The notes: generated by a model not told the origin, from the letters alone. 64,000 bases of DNA from Roseateles sp. (GCA_019232985.1 JAFAMW010000030.1:43546-107545); one strand, 5' to 3'; positions 1-10,686 are shown, numbered from the stretch's first letter. Translations and numbers: made by a program.

Positions 1-54
1 GCCGTGCACGGCGTGAGCGCCGGCGACGTGAGCGTGCGCCTGCAGCCATCCTGA
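1..54 (+). CDS. C-terminal fragment, probably biotin--protein ligase (BirA)
   Basis: Only the last 17 codons and the TGA stop lie in the window. The tail reads ...SAGDVSVRLQPS, which resembles the G-E/D-V/I-S-L/V-R ending typical of BirA C-terminal domains. The gene 33 bp downstream encodes a SPOR-like protein, and in Burkholderiales that gene usually follows birA and coaX, which supports the guess. If this is birA then coaX is missing from its usual place; if it is coaX the tail resemblance is chance. Too short to decide. Confidence 0.4.
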   Translation, partial: AVHGVSAGDVSVRLQPS

Positions 55-87
55 CGAGCATCCGCCCCCGAGGAGCGCCCTGCCCCC

Positions 88-840
88 ATGCTTCGAGCCC
101 TTGTCCTCGCCCTGGCCCTGGCCAACGCGCTGTTCTTCGTCTGGAGCCGCGGCTGGATCGACGGCCTCACCGGGCTCAAGGCGAGCGGCGACCGCGAGCC
201 CCAGCGCCTCGCCCAGCAGCAGCACCCCGAGCGCATCCAGCTGATGGGCCAGCAGGCGCTCGCCGCGATCCGGCAGACCGCCTGTGTCGCGCTCGGCCCG
301 CTCGACGGCGACGCGGCGCTGGCCGCCGCGCGCGGCGCGCTGCAGCGCGCGGGCGTCGACGGCTGGCGCGTCGACGCCGGCCAGGCCGTCGGCGTGTGGG
401 CCGTCGCGACGATCCGGCTCGCCGACCGGGACTTCCAGGCGCGCAAGGAAGAGACCTACAAGCGCATGCACATCGCCTACGACTACCTGAGCGGCGTGCC
501 GGCCGAGATGCCGAGCCTCGTGCTGTCGCGCCATGCGAGCGCGCAGGCCGCCGAGGCCGAGCTCGCGCAGCTTTCGCGCCACGCGCTCAAGGGCCTGCGC
601 GTGCTCCAGCTGCAAGCGCCGGTGCCGCGCGCGAGCCTCGTGTTCGCGCAGGCCGACGGCCTGCTGCAGGGCCGGCTGCGCAACCTCAAGGACGCCCAGC
701 TCGCCGCGACGCTGCACGACTGCAGCGCCGACGAGGCGGCGTTCGCCGCCGCGCCTAGCGCGGCGAGCGCGCCCGCGAGCGGCGCGGCGGGCGCAGCGCC
801 AGCGCGGCCAGCATCAGTGCCACGGCCCACAGCGGGCTGA
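88..840 (+). CDS. SPOR-domain-like membrane-anchored protein
   Basis: A 250-residue protein. Residues 1-20 form one hydrophobic N-terminal segment (MLRALVLALALANALFFVWS), which reads as an uncleaved anchor. Two stretches near residues 65-115 and 140-190 have the layout of SPOR repeats: a short hydrophobic strand, an Ala-rich helix and a second strand. An example is ACVALGPLDGDAALAAARGAL. SPOR domains bind denuded peptidoglycan at the septum in other proteins. That role is inferred here. The last 35 residues are low-complexity Ala/Pro/Ser. A GAGGAG Shine-Dalgarno lies 12 bp before the ATG. The 3' end overlaps the oppositely oriented subtilase gene by 86 bp. Confidence 0.6.
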   Translation: MLRALVLALALANALFFVWSRGWIDGLTGLKASGDREPQRLAQQQHPERIQLMGQQALAAIRQTACVALGPLDGDAALAAARGALQRAGVDGWRVDAGQAVGVWAVATIRLADRDFQARKEETYKRMHIAYDYLSGVPAEMPSLVLSRHASAQAAEAELAQLSRHALKGLRVLQLQAPVPRASLVFAQADGLLQGRLRNLKDAQLAATLHDCSADEAAFAAAPSAASAPASGAAGAAPARPASVPRPTAG

Positions 841-2869
841 ACGCGCCGCCGCCGCCCGAGCTGCCGCTCGTCGAAGCGCTGCCCGCGCTGCCGCTGCTGC
901 CCGAGCTGCCGCTCGAACCGCTGCTGCTGCTCGCCGCGACGACGATGCTCTGCGTCGTCGTGTAGGTGTCGCCGAAGTCGTCGGTGACGGCGAGCTGCAC
1001 CGAGATCGTGCCGGCCGCCGTCGGCGCGAGCGTCGTCGAGCTGCCCGTCGTGCCCGACGCGAAGCCGGTCACGGCGCCGCCGCCGCTCACCAGGGTCCAG
1101 GCCCAGCTCGAGACGCTGCGGCCGCTCGCGAGGTTCGCGCTGCCGGTCAGCGTGACGGTCTGGCCCGCCGTCGGGCTCGCCGGCGCCACGGCGATGCTCG
1201 CCGACGCGGCGCCGAGCGCCTGGGCGGCCGCGACGGCCGCGCCGGTGTCGAGCATGCCGGCGCCGCAGGTGCTCGTCGTGCAGTAGCACTCGTCCTGGGC
1301 CGTGCTGGTCGGCGCCTTGCAGGCGGCGACGCCGGCCGAGCCGCCGGTCGTCGGGAACGCGCGCACGGTGTTCTTGAGCAGCGTCGCGACCTGGGTCGGC
1401 GTGAGCTGGGGGCGCTCGGACAGCATCAGCGCGACCGTGCCGGCCACGAGCGGCGTCGAGTAGCTGGTACCGAAGCCGGTGTCGTAATAGGCGTCGTTCG
1501 CGACCGGCGTCGTCGTGCCGCTATTGCTCAGGCTCAGGATCGGGTACAGGCAGGGGCCGGTCGCGTTGCCCAACGCGTCGACGTTCACGCAGTTGCCGCC
1601 GGGCGCGGCGATCGCAACCTCGGGCCCGAGGCTGGAGAAGCCGACCTTGGTGCCGACCTGGCGCAGCGCCGCCACCGTGACCACGCCGGCGCAGTTGCCG
1701 GGCACGCCGACCGCCTCGCCCTCGCTGTTGCCGGCCGCGACGACGACCGTCGCGCCGGCGGCGTTGACCTGCGCGATCGTGCCCGGATAGGTCCCCGTGC
1801 CCGTTCCGGTGCAGGCGCCGGACCCGCCGAGGCTCAGATTGAGCACCTTGGCCGGATTCGGGTTGGTCGGCACGCCGGGCTGGGCGATGCCGGCGGCCCA
1901 CAGCATGCCGGCCATGATGTCGGAGTCGTAGCCGCCGCACTTGCCGAGCACGCGCACCGGCAGCAGCTTGACGCCGCCGGCGACGCCGGCCATGCCGACG
2001 CCGTTGTTCGTCGCCGCCGCGATCAGGCCGGCCACGTGGGTGCCGTGCCAGGAGCTGGCGCCGATGTCGCTCGTCGTGCAGCCGCTGCCGAGCGTGTTGT
2101 TCGCGATGTCGGTCGCGCTGACCCAGTCGCCCGGGTCGGACGCGTCGCCGTTCGCGCCCTTCGTGCCCTCGTTGTTGGTGGCGAGCGCCTCGCTGCTGCC
2201 AGCCTCGCCGTAGCTGACGAAGTCGTAGCCGACATAGCCGGACGGGAAGTCGCTCGTGTCGGTCGTCTTGATGAACTGCGAGCTGCCGTCGGTGTTCGTG
2301 AAGTCCGGGTGGTCGAAGCGCACGCCGGTGTCGACGACGGCGACGACGACGCTCGACGAACCGAAGGTGATGCCCCAGGCCGGCGGCGCGTCGATCGCCG
2401 AGACGAGCGTGCTCGACGGCACGTTCAGGTACCACTGGCCGGCGGCCGGCTGGCCGCCCGGTCCGACCGCGTAGTACGGGTCGTTGACCGTGCCGTTCGT
2501 CGCCGCGACGCGGCGGCGCTGGTCGACCGCGACCGCCTCGACCTCGGCGTCCTTCGCGAGCTCGCGCGCGAGCGTCGCGGAGTCGACGCCGGTCGCCGTG
2601 ATCACCTGGGTGCGCTCGTCGAGGCTGCGCCCGCCGTGCAGCGTCGGCGCGAGGCCGCGGCGCAGGCCCAGCGTGTTCGCGCGCGTCTCGGCGATGCCGC
2701 CGACCTGCGCGTGGCCCATGCGCACATCCATGCGCTGCGCCTTGACGCTCGCGGCGTCGGCCTTGAAGCGCACGATCACGCGCGCGGTCGGGGTGGGGTC
2801 GGCGGCGTGGGCGAGGCCGCTGCCGGCGAGCGCGAGGGCGATGGCGAGGAGGTAACGGTGCAGTTTCAT
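755..2869 (-). CDS. Secreted S8 family serine peptidase (subtilisin-like) with PKD-like domain and GlyGly-CTERM-like tail
   Basis: A 704-residue subtilase. Residues 1-23 are a Sec signal peptide ending AHA. Residues 25-125 look like an inhibitor_I9-type propeptide. The catalytic triad is complete: Asp180 in VVDTGVRFDHPDF, His275 in SSWHGTHVAG, Ser469 in GTSYSTPLVAG, with oxyanion Asn381 in AAGNSEGE. Residues about 555-650 form a PKD/Ig-like beta domain. A Ser/Gly-rich linker, a hydrophobic helix and an Arg-rich tail follow. The ATG at 2869 is preferred to an upstream in-frame TTG because GGAAG lies 7 bp before it. A TACACT -10 candidate lies at 2902-2897. It probably degrades extracellular protein at the outer surface. 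The gene stands alone and its 3' end overlaps the SPOR-like gene. Confidence 0.92.
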   Translation of the reverse strand: MKLHRYLLAIALALAGSGLAHAADPTPTARVIVRFKADAASVKAQRMDVRMGHAQVGGIAETRANTLGLRRGLAPTLHGGRSLDERTQVITATGVDSATLARELAKDAEVEAVAVDQRRRVAATNGTVNDPYYAVGPGGQPAAGQWYLNVPSSTLVSAIDAPPAWGITFGSSSVVVAVVDTGVRFDHPDFTNTDGSSQFIKTTDTSDFPSGYVGYDFVSYGEAGSSEALATNNEGTKGANGDASDPGDWVSATDIANNTLGSGCTTSDIGASSWHGTHVAGLIAAATNNGVGMAGVAGGVKLLPVRVLGKCGGYDSDIMAGMLWAAGIAQPGVPTNPNPAKVLNLSLGGSGACTGTGTGTYPGTIAQVNAAGATVVVAAGNSEGEAVGVPGNCAGVVTVAALRQVGTKVGFSSLGPEVAIAAPGGNCVNVDALGNATGPCLYPILSLSNSGTTTPVANDAYYDTGFGTSYSTPLVAGTVALMLSERPQLTPTQVATLLKNTVRAFPTTGGSAGVAACKAPTSTAQDECYCTTSTCGAGMLDTGAAVAAAQALGAASASIAVAPASPTAGQTVTLTGSANLASGRSVSSWAWTLVSGGGAVTGFASGTTGSSTTLAPTAAGTISVQLAVTDDFGDTYTTTQSIVVAASSSSGSSGSSGSSGSAGSASTSGSSGGGGAFSPLWAVALMLAALALRPPRRSRARSPR
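758..862 (-). other. GlyGly-CTERM-like sorting tail of the subtilase
   Basis: These are the last 35 codons of the subtilase. After a long Ser/Gly linker the tail has a GGGG motif, about 16 hydrophobic residues (AFSPLWAVALMLAALAL) and a basic end rich in Arg. That three-part layout is the signature of GlyGly-CTERM proteins, which rhombosortase cleaves before surface display or release. A rhombosortase gene occurs at 24548-25171 in this window. Confidence 0.75.
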
Positions 2870-2983
2870 GGACAAACTTCCAGCAACATGGCCGTCAGTG
2901 TAGGTCGCGACCCGCGGCGCAAGGCGTTAAGAAGGGCAAACGGAAGATGCCAAACCCGACATCCACGCGCCATCAGGGTGTCA

Positions 2984-3016
2984 AAAAGCACAAACCCCGC
3001 CGCGGCGGGGTTTGTG
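2984..3016 (-). terminator. Rho-independent terminator of gap
   Basis: Positions 2989-3016 form a perfect 13-bp inverted repeat (CACAAACCCCGCC / GGCGGGGTTTGTG) with a 2-nt centre. On the minus strand it is followed by CTTTTTG. It starts 31 bp beyond the gap stop codon. Confidence 0.88.
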
Positions 3017-3047
3017 CGGCGCAAGCCTGGCGAAGGCCCGCCCTGCG

Positions 3048-4136
<1,089 letters not shown>

Positions 4137-4159
4137 TTACATCGGCCGATCAAGCGCGC

Positions 4160-6199
4160 TCAGCGCTTCCTGGTCTTGAGACGCGCCGCGCCGATCGCGA
4201 CGCGCACGGTGTCGGCGACGTTCTCGGCCGTGAAGCCGAAATGCTTGAACAGCACGCCGGCCGGCGCCGACTCGCCGAAGGTGTCGATGCCGACGACGGC
4301 CGCGCAGCCGTACTTCCACCAGCCGTCGCTGACGCCGGCCTCGACGGCGACGCGCGGCACGCCCTCGGGCAGCACGCTGGCCTTGTACTTCGCGTCCTGG
4401 CGGTCGAACACCGTCGTGCTCGGCATCGAGACGACGCGCACGCCGATGCCGTCCTGGGCGAGCAGCTCCTGCGCGCGCATCGCGAGCTGGACCTCGGAGC
4501 CGGTCGCGATGATCACGGCCTGGGCCTTCTTTTTCTTCACGCCGATCGGCTCGGCGAGCACGTAGCCGCCCTTGGCGACTTCGTCGATCGCCTGCTTGGG
4601 CGCGTAGGGCAGGTTCTGGCGCGACAGCGCGAGCACGCTCGGGCGCTGGGCGTTGCCGATCGCCATGGTCCAGGCGACGACGGTCTCGGCCGTGTCGGCC
4701 GGGCGCCAGACGTCGAGACCCGGGATCAGGCGCAGGCTCGCGACCTGCTCGACCGACTGGTGGGTCGGGCCGTCCTCGCCCAGGCCGATCGAGTCGTGCG
4801 TGAACACGTGGATCACGCGCTGCTTCATCAGCGCGGCCATGCGGATCGCGTTGCGGCTGTAGTCGCTGAAGGTCAGGAAGGTGCCGCCGTAGGGGATGTA
4901 GCCGCCGTGCAGGGCGACGCCGTTCATGATCGCGGCCATGCCGAACTCGCGCACGCCGTAGTTGATGTGGCGGCCGCCGTTCGGCACGCCGGCGTCGAAG
5001 CGCAGCGGCGGCGTCGACTTGGTGTTCGTCAGGACCGAGCCGGTCAGGTCGGCGCTGCCGCCGAGCAGCTCGGGCAGCGCGGCCGTGAAGGCCTCGAGCG
5101 CGATCTGGCTGGCCTTGCGGCTCGCGACGGTCTGGGCCTCGGTGTGGGCCTTGATCACGGCGTCGACGGCGACCTGGGCGAAGTCGGTCGGCAGCACGCC
5201 GGCCATGCGGCGCTCGAACTCGGCGGCGAGCTCGGGGTGGGCCGCGGCGTAGGCGTCGAAGCGCTCGTCCCAGGCCGCCTCGGTCTTCGCGCCGGCGGCC
5301 TTCGCGTCCCAGCCCGCGTAGACCTCGGCCGGGATCTCGAACGGAGGGTGGTTCCAGCCGAGCGCGGCGCGCGTCAGCGCGATCTCGTCGGCGCCGAGCG
5401 CCTCGCCGTGCGCCTTGGCCGTGCCGCCGCGGTTCGGGCTGCCCTTGCCGATCGTGGTCTTGGCGATCACGAGCGTCGGCTTGTCGGTGCTGCGCTTGGC
5501 CTGGGCCAGCGCCGCGTCGACGGCGTCGACGTCGTGGCCGTCGACCGGGCCGATCACGTTCCAGCCGTAGGCCTCGAAGCGCTTGGCCGTGTCGTCGACG
5601 AACCAGGGCGCGACCTGGCCGTCGATCGAGATGCCGTTGTCGTCGTAGACCGCGATCAGCTTGTTCAGCTGCCACGCGCCCGCGAGCGCGCAGGCCTCGT
5701 GGCTCACGCCTTCCATCAGGCAGCCGTCGCCGAGGAAGGCGTAGGTGTGGTGGTCGACGATGGCGTGGCCGTCGCGGTTGAACTCGCGGGCGAGCAGCTT
5801 CTCGGCCAGCGCCATGCCGACCGCGTTCGTGATGCCCTGGCCGAGCGGGCCCGTCGTCGTCTCGACGCCCGGCGTGACGCCGACCTCGGGGTGGCCCGGC
5901 GTCTTGCTGTGGAGCTGGCGGAAGGCCTTGATCTCTTCGATCGGCAGGTCGTAGCCGGTCAGGTGCAGCAGCGCGTAGATCAGCATCGAGCCATGGCCGT
6001 TCGACAGCACGAAGCGGTCGCGGTCGGCCCAGTGCGGGTTCGCCGGGTTGTGGCGCAGGTGGCGGCCCCACAGCGCGACGGCGATCTCGGCCATGCCCAT
6101 CGGCGCGCCCGGGTGGCCGCTATTGGCCTGCTGGACGGCGTCCATGGCCAGGGCGCGGATGGCGTTGGCCAGTTCGGTGGTGGGCGTAGCGGTCGTCAT
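4160..6199 (-). CDS. tkt: Transketolase
   Basis: A 679-residue thiamine-diphosphate enzyme that moves two-carbon units between sugar phosphates in the pentose phosphate and Calvin-type pathways. The N-terminal half has [18 protein letters not shown], the substrate-binding [15 protein letters not shown] and the ThDP motif GDGCLMEG...N. The pyrimidine-domain motif is seen as [11 protein letters not shown], and [15 protein letters not shown] follows. The length is full for the family. AGGAAAG lies about 10 bp before the ATG. It is upstream of gap on the same strand. The aldo-keto reductase gene is 132 bp further upstream and is probably a separate unit. Confidence 0.97.
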   Translation of the reverse strand: MTTATPTTELANAIRALAMDAVQQANSGHPGAPMGMAEIAVALWGRHLRHNPANPHWADRDRFVLSNGHGSMLIYALLHLTGYDLPIEEIKAFRQLHSKTPGHPEVGVTPGVETTTGPLGQGITNAVGMALAEKLLAREFNRDGHAIVDHHTYAFLGDGCLMEGVSHEACALAGAWQLNKLIAVYDDNGISIDGQVAPWFVDDTAKRFEAYGWNVIGPVDGHDVDAVDAALAQAKRSTDKPTLVIAKTTIGKGSPNRGGTAKAHGEALGADEIALTRAALGWNHPPFEIPAEVYAGWDAKAAGAKTEAAWDERFDAYAAAHPELAAEFERRMAGVLPTDFAQVAVDAVIKAHTEAQTVASRKASQIALEAFTAALPELLGGSADLTGSVLTNTKSTPPLRFDAGVPNGGRHINYGVREFGMAAIMNGVALHGGYIPYGGTFLTFSDYSRNAIRMAALMKQRVIHVFTHDSIGLGEDGPTHQSVEQVASLRLIPGLDVWRPADTAETVVAWTMAIGNAQRPSVLALSRQNLPYAPKQAIDEVAKGGYVLAEPIGVKKKKAQAVIIATGSEVQLAMRAQELLAQDGIGVRVVSMPSTTVFDRQDAKYKASVLPEGVPRVAVEAGVSDGWWKYGCAAVVGIDTFGESAPAGVLFKHFGFTAENVADTVRVAIGAARLKTRKR

Positions 6200-6331
6200 G
6201 GCGGGGGCTTTCCTGGGCGGTGTAATGGGCTGGTAACCGCGCTCGCCGGTGGGCCTCCCGGCGCCGCGCGCGGCAAAGTCCGGGATTCTACGGGGGGCGG
6301 CGCGGCCGCCCCCATCCGCTCGAATCCGGCG

Positions 6332-7312
6332 TTACTGCGCGAGCGGCAGCGTGATCGCGTCGATGCGCGCGAGCACCTCGGGCGTCAGACGCGGCGTCAC
6401 GGCGAGCGCGCCGAGGTTGTGCTCGAGCTGCTCGAGCCGGCTCGCGCCGAGGATCACGGTGGACACGCGCGGGTTGCGGTTGCACCACGCGATCGCGAGC
6501 TGGGCGACGCTGCAGCCGAGCGCCTTGGCGACGCCCTCGAGCTCGGCGACCGCGGCGTTGCGCGTCGCGTCGACGAGCTGGTCCTTGATCCAGCCCATGT
6601 TCGCGACCGTCGCGCGGCTGCCCTCGGGCACGCCGTGGCGGTACTTGCCCGTCAGCAGGCCCGAGGCGAGCGGGCTCCAGGTCGTCAGGCCCAGGCCATG
6701 GTCTTCGTACAGGCGCGCGTATTCCTGCTCGACGCGCTTGCGGTGCAGCAGGTGGTACTGCGGCTGCTCCATGACGGGCTTGTGCAGGTGGTGGCGCTCG
6801 GCGATGTCGCAGGCCGCGCGGATCTCGTCGGCGCTCCACTCGCTCGTGCCCCAGTACAGCGCCTTGCCCTGGCGGATCATGTCGCTCATCGCCCAGACGG
6901 TTTCCTCGATCGGCGTGTGCGGGTCGGGGCGGTGGCAGTAGACGAGGTCGATATGGTCGAAGCCGAAGCGCTTGAGCGAGCCGTCGATCGCCTGCATCAG
7001 GTATTTGCGGTTCAGCGTGTTCTTGAAATTGACCGTCGGCTCCTGCTGGTCGATGCCCCAGTAGAACTTGGTCGAGACGACGAAGCGGTGGCGCGCCCAG
7101 CCGAGCTCGCGGATCGCCGCGCCCATGACTTCCTCGCTCTTGCCGAGGGCGTAGCCCTCGGCGTTGTCGAAGAAGTTCACGCCCGCGTCGCAGGCCGCGG
7201 CGAGCATGGTCGCGGCGGCCTTGACGTCGACCTGGTTGTGATACGTGACCCACGAGCCGAGCGACAGCTCGGAGACCTGCAGGCCGCTGCGGCCCAGGCG
7301 TCGGTATTGCAT
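6332..7312 (-). CDS. Aldo/keto reductase, potassium-channel beta-subunit-like subfamily
   Basis: A 326-residue cytoplasmic NADPH-dependent oxidoreductase with a TIM-barrel fold. The catalytic tetrad is visible: Asp49 and Tyr54 in [10 protein letters not shown], Lys82 in VSTKFYWG, and His127 in VYCHRPD. The sequence near the C terminus ([19 protein letters not shown]) is the cofactor-binding region. The subfamily resembles E. coli YghZ and eukaryotic Kv-beta proteins, which reduce methylglyoxal and other aldehydes. The substrate here is unknown. The ATG at 7312 ([10 protein letters not shown]) is preferred to an upstream TTG because GGAG lies 7 bp before it. It diverges from ubiH with 107 bp between the start codons. 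Confidence 0.93.
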   Translation of the reverse strand: MQYRRLGRSGLQVSELSLGSWVTYHNQVDVKAAATMLAAACDAGVNFFDNAEGYALGKSEEVMGAAIRELGWARHRFVVSTKFYWGIDQQEPTVNFKNTLNRKYLMQAIDGSLKRFGFDHIDLVYCHRPDPHTPIEETVWAMSDMIRQGKALYWGTSEWSADEIRAACDIAERHHLHKPVMEQPQYHLLHRKRVEQEYARLYEDHGLGLTTWSPLASGLLTGKYRHGVPEGSRATVANMGWIKDQLVDATRNAAVAELEGVAKALGCSVAQLAIAWCNRNPRVSTVILGASRLEQLEHNLGALAVTPRLTPEVLARIDAITLPLAQ

Positions 7313-7406
7313 TGTTTGACTCCGCAAAGGGATGGGGGAAGGCGGTTATGGGGAACCGGGCGCGGCAGCGTAGCGCACATCGCAAGACCCTATGCCGCGG
7401 CGCCGA

Positions 7407-7412
7407 TATCAT
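7407..7412 (+). promoter_or_regulatory. Candidate -10 box directly upstream of ubiH (possible leaderless start)
   Basis: TATCAT ends 8 bp before the A of the ubiH ATG, so transcription would start at or next to the start codon. No Shine-Dalgarno is present in between. No good -35 is visible. Confidence 0.4.
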
Positions 7413-7419
7413 CGTCGCG

Positions 7420-8658
7420 ATGAGCACCTCCCGTCCCCTGCGCCTCGCCGTCGTCGGCGCCGGGCCCGCCGGCCTCGCGCTCGCGCTGCTCGCGGCGCGC
7501 GAGCTGCCCGGGGCCAGCGTGAGCCTGTTCGACGCGCGGCCGCTCGAGCGCGACATCGGCGCCGACCCGCGCACGATTGCGCTGTCGCTCGGCAGCGTGC
7601 AGCTGCTCGAGCGCCTCGGCGCGTTCGACGCGGCGCGCGCCCAGGCGATCGCGACGGTCCACGTCAGCCAGGCGCCGCCGACGCCGCAGCACCGCTTGTT
7701 CGGCCCGGCCGGCGAACCCGAGGTCCGCATCACGGCGGCCGAGCTCGGCGTGCCGCGGCTCGGCGCCGTGCTCGCCTACGGTGCGCTCGTCGCGCCGCTG
7801 CAGGCGGCCTGGCTCGCGCTCGCCCAGGCCGCGCCGCAGCGCCTCGTCACGCGCTTCGGCACCCCGGTCGCTGCGATCAAGCCGGTCGCGGGCGCGCCCG
7901 GCGAGACCGGCGCGGCCGCCGACGAGGTCGAGGTCGACGCCGGCATCGTCGAGCGCTTCGACCTCGTCGTCGTCGCCGAGGGCGGCGTGTTCGCCGAGCA
8001 GGCGCGCAAGTCGATCACCCACGATTACGCGCAGAACGCCTGGGTCGGCACGCTGACGCTCGCGCCCGACGCGCCGGCCGGCATGGCCTTCGAGCGTTTC
8101 ACGCGCAACGGCCCGCTCGCGCTGCTGCCGCTGCCGGCCACGGCCGACGGCGCGCGCCGCGCGGCGCTGGTCTGGTGCATGCCGGCGGCCGAGGACGAGA
8201 TCGCCGAGCTCGACGACGCGCAGCGCTGCACCGTGATCCAGACCCTGCTGCCCGCGGCGGCCGGCACGGTGCGCGGCATCTCGGCACTGAAGAAGTTCCC
8301 GCTCGGCCTGAACGCCGAGCGCACGCTCGTCGACGGCCGCGTCGTGCGCATCGGCAACGCGGCGCAGACCCTGCACCCGGTCGCCGGCCAGGGCCTCAAC
8401 CTCGGCCTGCGCGACGCCTGGTCGCTCGTGCATTCGCTCAAGCGCGGCGACGCGGTCGGCGCGGCGCTGCGCCGCGTCGAATGGCAGCGCGCCCCCGACC
8501 GCTGGAGCACGATCGTCGCGACCGACTTTCTCGCGCGCAGCTTCGCGTCGCGCTGGCCGGGCCTGCCCGTGGTGCGCGGCCTCGGCCTCGCGGCCGTGCA
8601 GGCGCTGCCTGCCGCGAAAAAGGCGCTCGCGCGCCAGATGATGTTCGGCCGGCGATGA
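7420..8658 (+). CDS. ubiH: FAD-dependent monooxygenase, UbiH-type, ubiquinone biosynthesis
   Basis: A 412-residue flavoprotein hydroxylase. The dinucleotide-binding motif GAGPAGLALA is at residues 13-22. The segment near residue 50-65 (DPRTIALSLGSVQLLERLG) and the C-terminal FAD motif near residue 310 (IGNAAQTLHPVAGQGLNLGL) match UbiH closely, including the Asn-Ala-Ala-Gln variant of the usual Gly-Asp-Ala-Ala. It would hydroxylate C6 of the ubiquinone ring precursor at the inner membrane. The start is the first ATG giving the Rossmann fold. An open frame continues upstream to 7312 but has no family similarity. Its stop overlaps the next start as ATGA, so the two genes are translationally coupled. 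UbiI or UbiF are alternatives. Confidence 0.88.
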   Translation: MSTSRPLRLAVVGAGPAGLALALLAARELPGASVSLFDARPLERDIGADPRTIALSLGSVQLLERLGAFDAARAQAIATVHVSQAPPTPQHRLFGPAGEPEVRITAAELGVPRLGAVLAYGALVAPLQAAWLALAQAAPQRLVTRFGTPVAAIKPVAGAPGETGAAADEVEVDAGIVERFDLVVVAEGGVFAEQARKSITHDYAQNAWVGTLTLAPDAPAGMAFERFTRNGPLALLPLPATADGARRAALVWCMPAAEDEIAELDDAQRCTVIQTLLPAAAGTVRGISALKKFPLGLNAERTLVDGRVVRIGNAAQTLHPVAGQGLNLGLRDAWSLVHSLKRGDAVGAALRRVEWQRAPDRWSTIVATDFLARSFASRWPGLPVVRGLGLAAVQALPAAKKALARQMMFGRR

Positions 8659-9572
8659 CGCGGCGGGCGGACTGGCGCGACCTCGCCCGGGCCGCCCGGC
8701 TCGCGCTGGGCCGCACGATCGCCGTCGGCGCGATGGCAGCCCTGCCCGCCGGCCCCGCCTGGGCCGGCCCCGGCCAGGCCGTCGCGCCCGCGCCGACGCG
8801 CGTCGTCTACCCGTCGGCGCCACAGGTCGGCGACCACCGCGGCGACTTCTATATCGAGCTGCTCAGGCTCGCGCTCGCGAAGTCCGACGGGCGCTTCCAG
8901 GTCGTCGGCTCGACCGACCCGAGCATGGCCTCGCGCGCGTTCGTGCGCCTCGCGCGGCACGAGGGCGTCGACGTGATCTGGGCGCCCACGACGCGCGAAT
9001 TCGAGCACGACTACCGTGCCGTGCGCGTGCCGCTGGACAAGGGCCTGCTCGGCTGGCGCCTGCTGCTCGTGCGGCGCGACGACCTCGCGCGCTTCGCCAA
9101 GGTCGCGACGGGCGCGCAGCTGCGTGCGCTGCGCGCCGGCCTCGCGGCCGAATGGTCGGACACCCAGGTGCTGCGCGACAACGGCCTGCCCGTCGTTACG
9201 GCCTCGCTCTACGACAACCTGTTCCCGATGCTCGCGGCGCAGCGCTTCGACTACTTCCCGCGCGGCGTCGCCGAGATCGTCGACGAGCAGCGCGCCCACC
9301 CCGAGTTCGCGATCGAGCCGCGCCTCGTGCTGCACTACCCGGCCTGCACCTACTTCTTCGTCGCGCGCGACAACGAGCGGCTCGCCGCGCAGATCGAGCT
9401 CGGCCTGCGCCGCGCGCTGCAGGACGGCGCGTTCGAGAAGCTGTTCGACTTCTACAACGGCGACGCGGTGCGCGCGGCGGGGCTCGAGCAGCGCCGCGTG
9501 CTCGAGCTGCGCAACACCGTCGAGCCGCCGGGCTGCGCGGCGCCGCCGCTCGTGAGGAAGGCGCGGCGCTAG
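8655..9572 (+). CDS. Exported periplasmic binding protein (type 2 solute-binding fold), function unknown
   Basis: A 305-residue protein. The N terminus has an Arg-rich start and a hydrophobic segment ending PAWAGPG, consistent with a Sec signal peptide. The mature part has the look of an amino-acid-type solute-binding domain: RVVYPSAP near the start, FYIELLRLALAKSDGRF, and a C-terminal LRRALQDGAFEKLFDFYNGD. That ending is typical of such proteins. No permease or ATPase is adjacent, so it is an orphan binding protein or a sensor partner. It overlaps ubiH by 4 bp (ATGA), which suggests co-translation, though a metabolic link is not obvious. The ligand cannot be told. Confidence 0.75.
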   Translation: MTRRADWRDLARAARLALGRTIAVGAMAALPAGPAWAGPGQAVAPAPTRVVYPSAPQVGDHRGDFYIELLRLALAKSDGRFQVVGSTDPSMASRAFVRLARHEGVDVIWAPTTREFEHDYRAVRVPLDKGLLGWRLLLVRRDDLARFAKVATGAQLRALRAGLAAEWSDTQVLRDNGLPVVTASLYDNLFPMLAAQRFDYFPRGVAEIVDEQRAHPEFAIEPRLVLHYPACTYFFVARDNERLAAQIELGLRRALQDGAFEKLFDFYNGDAVRAAGLEQRRVLELRNTVEPPGCAAPPLVRKARR

Positions 9573-9585
9573 CCGGTCGGGCGGC

Positions 9586-10635
9586 TCAGCCGCTCTCGCG
9601 CAGCATCAGCTCGAAGCCGAGGTCGAGGTGCGCGGGCGCCGGCGTCTCGCCGCGCAGGCGCGCGAGCAGCAGTTCGGCCGCGCGCTCGCCGATCGCGGCG
9701 CGCGGCGTGCGCACCGTCGTCAGCGCCGGCCGGGTCCAGGCGCTCTCGGGCAGGTCGTTGAAGCCGACGACGGCGAGCTGGTCGGGCACCGCGACGCCCT
9801 CGCGCAGCGCCGCGAGCAGCGCGCCGTGGGCGAGGTCGTCGTTGTTGAAGAAGATCGCGTCGACGGCCGGGCGCTGCGCGCGGATCTGCCCAAACAGGCG
9901 CGCGCCGAGCGCGACGCTCGACGCCGCCGCGTCGCGCCATTCGAGCCGCGCGTCGTAGCGGCCGGCCGCCTCGAGCGTCGCGCGCCAGCCCGCGAGCCGG
10001 GCCAGCGTACGCGGATCGAGCTGGGCCGCCGCGAACGCGATGCGCCGGCGGCCGCGCTCGAGCAGGTGGCGGGTGAGCGCCGCGGCCGCGTCGAACTGCG
10101 AGAAGCCGACGCTGCACGCGTCGCCGAGCGCCGTGCCCGCGGCGGCGTCCGGCGTCTCCATCATGTGCACGCAGGGCAGGCGCTGGGCGGCGAGCAGGCG
10201 GCGCGTCGCCGCGTTCTGCGCAAGGCCGGTCAGCAGGATGCCCGCGGGCCGGTGCAGCAGCTGCTCGCGCACGAGCTGCTCCTCCTCGGCGGCGTCGTAA
10301 TGGGTGATGCCGACGAGGGTCTGGTAGCCGGCCGCGCGCAGCGCGCGCTGGGCCGCCTCGAGCAGGTCGACGAACAAGCGGTTCGTCAGCGACGGGATCA
10401 GCACCGCGACATGGCTGCTGCGCTGCGACGCGAGCGCGCGCGCGGCCGGGTCGGGCACGTAGCCGATCTTCTCGGCCGCCGCGCGCACGCGCGCGGCGAG
10501 CTCGACGTCGACGCTCGCGGCGCCGCGCAGCGCGCGCGACGCCGTCATCGCGCTGACGCCGGCGAGACGCGCCACGTCGGCCATCGTCGCGCGGCCGCTG
10601 GCGCGGCGCGAGCGCGGGGAGTCGTCCTGTGCCAT
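9586..10635 (-). CDS. gntR: LacI-family transcriptional regulator, GntR-like (gluconate)
   Basis: A 349-residue repressor. The helix-turn-helix lies at about residues 18-40 (MADVARLAGVSAMTASRALRG) and is followed by the hinge helix AARALASQRS. The rest is a periplasmic-binding-like effector domain. It diverges from a gluconokinase gene and a transporter gene with 174 bp between the start codons. This arrangement, with two palindromic sites in the gap, indicates that it represses both directions and that gluconate or its phosphate releases it. Effector identity is inferred from the kinase. The symbol follows E. coli gluconate GntR, which is LacI-family and unrelated to the GntR superfamily. 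Confidence 0.88.
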   Translation of the reverse strand: MAQDDSPRSRRASGRATMADVARLAGVSAMTASRALRGAASVDVELAARVRAAAEKIGYVPDPAARALASQRSSHVAVLIPSLTNRLFVDLLEAAQRALRAAGYQTLVGITHYDAAEEEQLVREQLLHRPAGILLTGLAQNAATRRLLAAQRLPCVHMMETPDAAAGTALGDACSVGFSQFDAAAALTRHLLERGRRRIAFAAAQLDPRTLARLAGWRATLEAAGRYDARLEWRDAAASSVALGARLFGQIRAQRPAVDAIFFNNDDLAHGALLAALREGVAVPDQLAVVGFNDLPESAWTRPALTTVRTPRAAIGERAAELLLARLRGETPAPAHLDLGFELMLRESG

Positions 10636-10686
10636 CGTCGCCTTCTACGCGTAAACCCGCGTTCGCGCCGCGAGCATAGCGCCTAA

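Noticed and set aside
2870..2875. TTG start two codons upstream of the subtilase ATG
   Set aside because: The ATG at 2869 has GGAAG at 7 bp and starts the signal peptide directly.
6293..6313. 9-bp GC-only inverted repeat (GGGGGCGGC / GCCGCCCCC) between the aldo-keto reductase and tkt genes
   Set aside because: It has no U-tract on either strand, and such repeats arise easily in this composition.
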